Below are positions 6,618 through 10,380 of a DNA stretch of 10,380 bases, one piece after another. The notes under the pieces were generated by a model. It made no database searches and had not been told where the DNA came from. It saw only the letters and a program-made list of their open reading frames with translations. Source of the stretch: Lachnospiraceae bacterium UBA5895 (GTDB taxonomy: Bacteria > Bacillota > Clostridia > Lachnospirales > Lachnospiraceae); NCBI GenBank assembly GCA_002431915.1, contig DJEP01000058.1, forward strand, positions 1 to 10,380, in the 5' to 3' direction. The translations under genes were made by a program, and so were the position numbers. Within the stretch, counting starts at the first letter, position 1. Each line of letters starts with the position of its first letter.

Positions 6618-6766
6618 ACTGTCCAGAGCTTTTATTCGCAAAAACGCCTCTCCGAGGCTTTATTTTTTGCTCATTGAAGTGGCTTCGCCAAATAAATATT
6701 GCCATATATTCTTACGAATGCAAGCATTCGACAAACATGTGACAATATTTAATGGCTCTGGACAGT
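6618..6766. repeat. 149-bp symmetrical element: MITE-like repeat or structured leader RNA
   Basis: The segment is closed by a perfect 12-bp inverted repeat (ACTGTCCAGAGC at 6618-6629, its complement at 6755-6766). Inside are a perfect 9-bp repeat (6693-6701 with 6743-6751), a perfect 7-bp hairpin (6715-6721 with 6724-6730), a small TGGC/GCCA hairpin (6680-6690), and a two-part hairpin (6638-6644 with 6664-6670; 6646-6650 with 6654-6658). None of these pairs needs G-U, so either strand folds equally; that favours a palindromic DNA repeat over a strand-specific riboswitch. I see no clear target-site duplication. It lies wholly between the ECF promoter and start codon, so it will be part of that leader RNA whatever its origin. 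Confidence 0.6.
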
Positions 6767-6769
6767 AGC

Positions 6770-6822
6770 AAAAAAAAGCCAGAACGGCATAGATCCCCTT
6801 CTGGGGTAATATGCCTTCTGGC
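6770..6822 (-). terminator. Terminator hairpin in the ECF leader (possible attenuator)
   Basis: On the minus strand, a 7-bp helix (6816-6822 with 6778-6784), a one-base bulge, a 5-bp helix (6811-6815 with 6786-6790), an internal loop and a 4-bp CCCC/GGGG helix with an AGAA loop precede eight U residues (6777-6770). It begins only about 20 nt after the expected transcription start, so it would end most transcripts before the ECF gene unless something relieves it. I do not match it to a known riboswitch class. Confidence 0.75.
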
Positions 6823-6849
6823 GTTAAGCTCCTTCCTGAAGCATAATTC

Positions 6850-6878
6850 ATAATAACGGGTAGGCAATTTTTTGTCAA
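6850..6878 (-). promoter_or_regulatory. Strong promoter for the ECF S component
   Basis: On the minus strand: TTGACA (6878-6873), exactly 17 nt, TATTAT (6855-6850). This is a near-consensus sigma-A promoter. The expected transcript starts near 6843, giving a leader of about 255 nt. Confidence 0.85.
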
Positions 6879-6888
6879 GATAAATTGC
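6864..6888. promoter_or_regulatory. Palindrome between two divergent promoters (operator candidate)
   Basis: GCAATTT (6864-6870) and AAATTGC (6882-6888) form a perfect 7-bp inverted repeat with an 11-nt gap. The minus-strand -35 lies in the gap and the plus-strand -35 overlaps the right arm, so one bound protein could control both directions. This is inference from position only. Confidence 0.4.
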
Positions 6889-6913
6889 AAAAAAACATCT
6901 GCCATGCTATCAT
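6885..6913 (+). promoter_or_regulatory. Promoter of the DUF3842/kinase genes
   Basis: TTGCAA (6885-6890), a 17-nt spacer and TATCAT (6908-6913) stand 36 nt upstream of the ATG at 6950. Its -35 box is only 6 nt from that of the divergent ECF promoter. Confidence 0.65.
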
Positions 6914-6949
6914 GGAACATGTATGTATCATTTTTACAGGAGTAAGGTT

Positions 6950-7354
6950 ATGCGTATTATGGTAATGGACGGTCAGGGCGGAGGCGTAGGCAGAAGCCTG
7001 CTGGAGGCATTAAAGGAGCGTTTCCCCGAGACGGAGCTGATCGCTGTGGGAACCAACGCCACAGCCACGGCGAATATGATGAAGAGCGGCGTGACAAGCG
7101 GAGCCACCGGAGAGAACGCTGTGGTATATAACAGTACGAGAGCGGATGTGATCGTAGGACCCGTGGGAATCGTTATGGCGGATGCCATGTTAGGAGAGAT
7201 TACCCCCACGATGGCAGCGGCAGTGGCTTCCAATGATGCGAAGCTGATCCTGATTCCCATGAGCAAATGTCATGCCACCATAGTGGGAATCGAAAGCAGA
7301 CGCCTGGGAGAATATATTGCGGAGGCTGTGGATGAGATTGCGAAGATTTTTTGA
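6950..7354 (+). CDS. DUF3842 family protein
   Basis: A 134-aa soluble protein that I recognise as DUF3842, a conserved Clostridia family without known function. It opens with a beta strand and glycine-rich loop, MRIMVMDGQGGGVGR (residues 1-15, GQGGGVGR at 8-15), like a nucleotide- or phosphate-binding loop. It continues with alternating strands and helices: ELIAVGTNATAT (29-40), ADVIVGPVGIVMADAM (65-80), then AKLILIPMSKCHATIVG (97-113) with a lone cysteine at 107. A Rossmann-like small-molecule binding fold is a reasonable inference. ATG 6950 is chosen because AGGAG (6938-6942) lies 7 nt upstream; an ATG at 6923 adds nine residues with no ribosome binding site. Its 3' end overlaps the next gene by 23 nt. 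It is divergent from the ECF S component. Confidence 0.85.
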   Translation: MRIMVMDGQGGGVGRSLLEALKERFPETELIAVGTNATATANMMKSGVTSGATGENAVVYNSTRADVIVGPVGIVMADAMLGEITPTMAAAVASNDAKLILIPMSKCHATIVGIESRRLGEYIAEAVDEIAKIF

Positions 7355-7907
7355 TGATCTGGCAGAAGAATTACGCACACTCCCGGCGGAGGTACGTATT
7401 ATAGCCATTGACGGAAGATGCGCCGCCGGGAAGACGACACTGGCGGCAAGACTTGCCAAGGAACTGGGCGGAGATGTGATCCATATGGATGATTTCTTCC
7501 TGCCGCCTGCACTTCGGACACCGGAACGAAGAAGCGAGCCCGGAGGAAATGTGCACTATGAACGATTTTTAACGGAAGTGATCCCACATCTTGCATCCGG
7601 CACCCCTTTTTCCTACCGAAGATTTGACTGTTCCCGGATGGCTCTGGGAGAAGAGATTCCGGTGAAAAATGACGGTTATGTATTCGTGGAGGGAGCCTAC
7701 AGCTGCCATCCGGTGTTTGGGGACTATATGAACCGGCGGGTATTTCTGGATATTGACGTAAAGACCCAGGAAGAACGGATCCGCAAGCGGAACGGTGAGG
7801 ACAGATTACAGGACTTCCTGCAACTGTGGATTCCGCTGGAAAACGCATATTTTCAGGAATTTTCCCCGTGGGAAAAAGCAGACTGCATCAAAGTCGGGGG
7901 CTTTTGA
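7332..7907 (+). CDS. Uridine-kinase-like P-loop kinase
   Basis: A 191-aa cytoplasmic P-loop protein of the uridine kinase/phosphoribulokinase-like group, expected to phosphorylate a small hydroxylated substrate such as a nucleoside with ATP or GTP; the substrate is not proven. Seen in order: strand and Walker A, IIAIDGRCAAGKTT (23-36); HMDDFFLP (51-58), matching the DxF substrate-site motif; a GGNVHYERF segment (71-79); FVEGAY (118-123), typical of this group; and an EERIRKRNGED lid-like basic region (147-157). ATG 7332 has GGAGG at 7321-7325, six bases upstream, inside the end of the DUF3842 gene. A TTG at 7317 is an inferior alternative. The 23-nt overlap with DUF3842 implies translational coupling and joint function. 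The product is slightly short at the C-terminus compared with bona fide uridine kinases (about 205-210 aa). Confidence 0.78.
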   Translation: MRLRRFFDDLAEELRTLPAEVRIIAIDGRCAAGKTTLAARLAKELGGDVIHMDDFFLPPALRTPERRSEPGGNVHYERFLTEVIPHLASGTPFSYRRFDCSRMALGEEIPVKNDGYVFVEGAYSCHPVFGDYMNRRVFLDIDVKTQEERIRKRNGEDRLQDFLQLWIPLENAYFQEFSPWEKADCIKVGGF

Positions 7908-7914
7908 TCCCGAC
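7893..7914 (+). terminator. Weak hairpin after the kinase gene
   Basis: GTCGGG (7893-7898) pairs with CCCGAC (7909-7914), overlapping the stop codon of the kinase gene, and is followed by ATCATTTTAT. The stem is short and the U-run interrupted, so partial termination at best; yqeG may still be reached by readthrough. Confidence 0.35.
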
Positions 7915-7950
7915 ATCATTTTATAGAGGAATAGACGAAAGGCGGGACAG

Positions 7951-8472
7951 ATGCTGCATCAGTTTTACCCGGATTATGAGGCGGATTCCGCCTATGGCAT
8001 AGATTACAAAACATTATATGAAAAAGGTTACCGCGGAATTATTTTTGATATCGATAATACCCTGGTACCTCACGGAGCACCGGCAACGCCGCAGGCAATC
8101 GAATTTTTCGGCAGATTGCGGGAACTGGGATTTCATACACTTCTATTATCGAATAACAAGGAACCCCGGGTGAAAAGCTTTGCGGACGCGGTAGGAGCTT
8201 CTTATATTTATAAGGCAGGCAAGCCTGGAAGAGACGGTTATCTGCGTGCTATGGAACGGATGCATACCACGAAGGATACCACACTTTTTGTGGGAGACCA
8301 GCTGTTCACCGATGTGTGGGGCGCGAAAAAATGCGGCATTGTGACTTACCTGACGAAGCCCATTCATCCCAAAGAAGAGATCCAGATCGTACTGAAGAGA
8401 TATTTAGAAAAAATTGTGCTGTTTTTCTACCATAGAGAATGCCGCCGGAAAGGAAACAAACATGCTGAATGA
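7951..8472 (+). CDS. yqeG: YqeG-family HAD phosphatase
   Basis: A 173-aa member of the haloacid dehalogenase superfamily, subclass IIIA, of the YqeG type found across Firmicutes; the physiological substrate is not established. Catalytic motif I is IIFDIDNTLVP (30-40; nucleophile D33, general acid/base D35), motif II is LLLSNN (64-69, S67), motif III lysine is in KAGKPG (88-93, K91), and motif IV is FVGDQLFTDVWGA (113-125, with D116 and D121). The length is normal for the family. The ATG at 7951 has AAAGG 8 nt upstream. The C-terminal basic tail runs over the ribosome binding site of aroE, and the TGA lies 11 nt inside aroE. The yqeG-aroE link recurs in Clostridia and Bacilli. Confidence 0.92.
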   Translation: MLHQFYPDYEADSAYGIDYKTLYEKGYRGIIFDIDNTLVPHGAPATPQAIEFFGRLRELGFHTLLLSNNKEPRVKSFADAVGASYIYKAGKPGRDGYLRAMERMHTTKDTTLFVGDQLFTDVWGAKKCGIVTYLTKPIHPKEEIQIVLKRYLEKIVLFFYHRECRRKGNKHAE

Positions 8473-9349
8473 TATCAATGGTTATACCAGAACCTGTGGA
8501 TTGATCGGGAACCCGGTGGAGCACACCCTGTCGCCGGTGATTCATAACACCCTGTCCATGGTGCTGGGGGAGAATCTGGCATATGTTCCGTTTCATGTGG
8601 AGAACGGAAGACTGGAGGATGCTGTAAAGGGAGCCTTTGCCCTGAATCTGTTAGGATTAAATGTAACTGTACCGTACAAGAGCGACGTGATCCCGTACCT
8701 TACGGATATCGATCCGCTGGCAGAGAATATCGGAGCGGTGAATACTCTGGTACGGACCAAGACAGGCTATAAGGGATACAACACCGATATGCCGGGACTG
8801 TACCGCGCCATGTGTGAGGACGGTGTAAAGGTGAAGGGAGAAAAAGTCCTGATCCTGGGTGCCGGCGGTGTGGCGAGAGCCGTAGCCATGCTGCTGTTGG
8901 ACAAGGGAGCAAAAGAAGCCATCATTCTCAACCGTACGGTGCAGAAAGCACAGAATGTGGCGGACGAAGTCAATCGTATCGCCGGTAGGAAATTTGCCAA
9001 AGCCATGCCCATCGATGCGTATGACACACTTCCGGCAGGAAAACGATATCTTGCAATACAGGCCACCAGTGTGGGCATGTATCCGAACTGCGATGCGGCG
9101 GTGATCGAGAATCCTGCATTTTATGAAAAAGTCCATACCGGTTACGATCTGATATTCAATCCGCCGAAGACCCGCTTTATGGAACTGGTGGAGGCACAGG
9201 GCGGCAAGGCCTACAACGGAGCGAAGATGCTGTTATATCAGGGAATTATTGCGTTTGAACTGTGGACAGGCTGTGAGATCGAATCGTGGCTGGCAGACAA
9301 AGTCTACGAACGGATGCAGGAAGCGAAAAAGACAGAGGACGGAAAATAA
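8462..9349 (+). CDS. aroE: Shikimate dehydrogenase (NADP+)
   Basis: The 295-aa enzyme reduces 3-dehydroshikimate to shikimate with NADPH, the fourth step of the chorismate pathway, in the cytoplasm. The substrate domain shows GLIGNPVEHTLSPVIHN (13-29), VTVPYK (68-73, catalytic K73) and GYNTD (105-109, D109). The cofactor domain has the glycine loop LGAGGVARA (132-140) followed by LNRT (156-159), the NADP-phosphate contact. Later signatures are QATSVGMYPN (200-209) and GAKMLLYQG (253-261). One serine of the usual SLS motif is replaced by threonine (T22; S24 is kept), a mild change. ATG 8462 is chosen over an open frame from 8414 because GAAAGGA lies just upstream and the GLIGNP start matches the family. 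The gene overlaps yqeG by 11 nt and ends 2 nt before aroK. Confidence 0.96.
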   Translation: MLNDINGYTRTCGLIGNPVEHTLSPVIHNTLSMVLGENLAYVPFHVENGRLEDAVKGAFALNLLGLNVTVPYKSDVIPYLTDIDPLAENIGAVNTLVRTKTGYKGYNTDMPGLYRAMCEDGVKVKGEKVLILGAGGVARAVAMLLLDKGAKEAIILNRTVQKAQNVADEVNRIAGRKFAKAMPIDAYDTLPAGKRYLAIQATSVGMYPNCDAAVIENPAFYEKVHTGYDLIFNPPKTRFMELVEAQGGKAYNGAKMLLYQGIIAFELWTGCEIESWLADKVYERMQEAKKTEDGK

Positions 9350-9351
9350 GA

Positions 9352-10338
9352 ATGAAACACAAGCGCAAGAATATCGTCCTGATCGGTTTTATGGGATCGG
9401 GGAAGACCACACTGGGATTAAAACTGTCCTATCTGCTGCGGATGCCGGTGGAAGATACGGACAAAATGATTGAGAGACAGGAAGGCAGGAGCATTTCGGA
9501 GATTTTTGCGGATGACGGGGAAGCCTATTTCCGGGAACTGGAGACAGAAGTCTTACGCAAATGCGGCAGCCAGAAATACGAGCGCATCCTGTCCGTGGGC
9601 GGAGGAACTCCGGTGAATCCGGAGAACCGTCCGCTACTGCATCAGTGCGGAACGGTGGTATACTTAAGAGTGTCCCCGGAAGTGGTCTATGAGAGACTGA
9701 AAAACGATGCCACAAGACCTTTGCTGCAGTGTGAGGATCCACTGGGAAGAATCCGGGAACTGTTAGAAGTACGGGACAAGATCTATACGGAATGTGCGGA
9801 TATCATCCTGGATGCAAATAAGGGGCATTCCGATGAACTGGCGGAGGAACTGCAGCTGCAGCTTCGTAAGCTGAAAGAAGCACCGAAGAAAAAGGAGCGT
9901 GAGAATAAAATGAAGATTTTAGTGATCAACGGACCGAACCTGAATTTCCTGGGAATCCGGGAGAAGAAGATCTACGGCACACAGGATTATCAGTATCTGT
10001 TAGACCTGATCGCCCAAAGGGCAAAGGAGACCGGGGATGAGATCCAAGTATTCCAGAGCAACCATGAAGGCGCCATCATCGACAGGATCCAGGAAGCGTA
10101 TTTTGATGGGACGAAGGGTATTGTAATCAATCCCGGAGCCTATACCCATTACAGTTATGCCATCCGGGATGCGCTGGCAAGTGTGGAAATTCCGAAGGTG
10201 GAAGTCCATATTTCCGATATTACCAGCAGGGAAGAATTCCGCAAGATTTCCGTGACTGCACCGGTATGCAATAAGCAGATCTACGGTCAGGGACTGGACG
10301 GATATCTGCAGGCAATTGATTTCTTGAGAGAAATTTGA
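9352..10338 (+). CDS. aroK-aroQ: Fused shikimate kinase - type II 3-dehydroquinate dehydratase
   Basis: One open frame of 328 aa carries two shikimate-pathway enzymes with no stop between them. Residues 1-175 are shikimate kinase, which makes shikimate-3-phosphate with ATP: Walker A GFMGSGKTT (12-20), EDTDKMIE (34-41), FRELE (60-64), SVGGGT (81-86), TRPLL (121-125) and the lid-side R141. Residues about 176-186 are a Lys/Glu linker. Residues 187-328 are type II dehydroquinase: INGPNLNFLG (192-201), R203 and the catalytic-type Y208 in KKIYG, QSNHEG (235-240), INPGAYTHYS (259-268), and VHIS with H286, then R293. Both halves are full length with key residues intact. AAGGAG (9893-9898) lies 11 nt before an internal ATG at 9910, so separate AroQ may also be made. 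An out-of-frame TAA at 9906-9908 suggests that a separate aroK once stopped there. Confidence 0.88.
   Translation: MKHKRKNIVLIGFMGSGKTTLGLKLSYLLRMPVEDTDKMIERQEGRSISEIFADDGEAYFRELETEVLRKCGSQKYERILSVGGGTPVNPENRPLLHQCGTVVYLRVSPEVVYERLKNDATRPLLQCEDPLGRIRELLEVRDKIYTECADIILDANKGHSDELAEELQLQLRKLKEAPKKKERENKMKILVINGPNLNFLGIREKKIYGTQDYQYLLDLIAQRAKETGDEIQVFQSNHEGAIIDRIQEAYFDGTKGIVINPGAYTHYSYAIRDALASVEIPKVEVHISDITSREEFRKISVTAPVCNKQIYGQGLDGYLQAIDFLREI
9893..9912 (+). promoter_or_regulatory. Internal ribosome binding site and start of the AroQ part
   Basis: AAGGAG is followed after 11 nt by ATG 9910-9912, which opens the canonical AroQ sequence MKILVINGPNLN. The spacing is longer than ideal. It would allow a free 142-aa AroQ besides the fusion protein. 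Confidence 0.5.
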
Positions 10339-10351
10339 AAAAATTTTCAAA
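10334..10351. other. AT-rich palindrome at the aroQ stop, followed by a possible -35
   Basis: TTTGAAAA (10334-10341) and TTTTCAAA (10344-10351) form an 8-bp inverted repeat over the stop codon. TTGAAA at 10357-10362 could be a -35 box for a gene beyond the window. The window ends before a -10 could be read, and there is no T-run that would support a terminator. Confidence 0.3.
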
Positions 10352-10380
10352 AGTAGTTGAAATGTGCATGTTTTTATATT

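Noticed and set aside
6589..6705. 39-residue N-terminal extension of the ECF S component
   Set aside because: It is translated from the symmetrical element and leader. The AGGAGG at 6599-6604 and the family start MKKLTV at 6588 fit far better.
6618..6766. Assignment of the leader element to a known vitamin riboswitch
   Set aside because: No conserved core of the TPP, FMN, cobalamin, THF or preQ1-I classes is visible, and the pairing is strand-neutral.

Overview
The window looks like a chromosomal segment of an anaerobic Gram-positive bacterium of the class Clostridia, most likely a Lachnospiraceae member. This rests on the gene set (yqeG-aroE-aroK-aroQ order, a DUF3842 protein, an ECF S component, a PIN/NYN-type protein), AGGAGG-type ribosome binding sites, sigma-A-like promoters and moderate GC with AT-rich gaps. 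The taxonomic call is inference from protein style, not a database result.

Layout. 1-555: a minus-strand 68-aa orphan gene with a strong intrinsic terminator, then an AT-rich divergent gap. 555-2501: a MscS-type mechanosensitive channel gene broken by one in-frame TAA, followed after 3 nt by a membrane-anchored surface protein with InlB/Listeria-Bacteroides-type repeats. 2505-4434: a clear promoter spanned by a perfect 10-bp inverted repeat drives a coiled-coil/four-TM membrane protein whose stop overlaps the start of a NYN/PIN-type putative nuclease. 4511-5976: a MATE-family exporter bounded by hairpins. 6016-6588 (minus): an ECF transporter S component with a leader of about 255 nt that holds a terminator hairpin and a 149-bp symmetrical repeat-like element. 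6864-6888: two divergent promoters share a palindrome. 6950-7907: DUF3842 and an overlapping uridine-kinase-like P-loop kinase. 7951-10338: yqeG, aroE and a single open frame carrying shikimate kinase followed by type II dehydroquinate dehydratase.

How the genes work together. aroE, aroK and aroQ cover three consecutive or near-consecutive shikimate pathway steps (3-dehydroquinate to 3-dehydroshikimate to shikimate to shikimate-3-phosphate); they and yqeG are packed with overlaps or 2-nt gaps, so one operon is likely. The divergent ECF S component and the DUF3842/kinase pair share a promoter region and may serve uptake and phosphorylation of one small molecule, which I cannot name. The membrane protein and NYN protein look like an obligate, translationally coupled pair of unknown role.

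The best leads are the ECF leader (terminator hairpin plus symmetrical 149-bp element), the aroK-aroQ in-frame fusion, the nonsense-interrupted mscS, and the membrane/NYN pair. I found no tRNA, rRNA, CRISPR array, transposase or phage gene.
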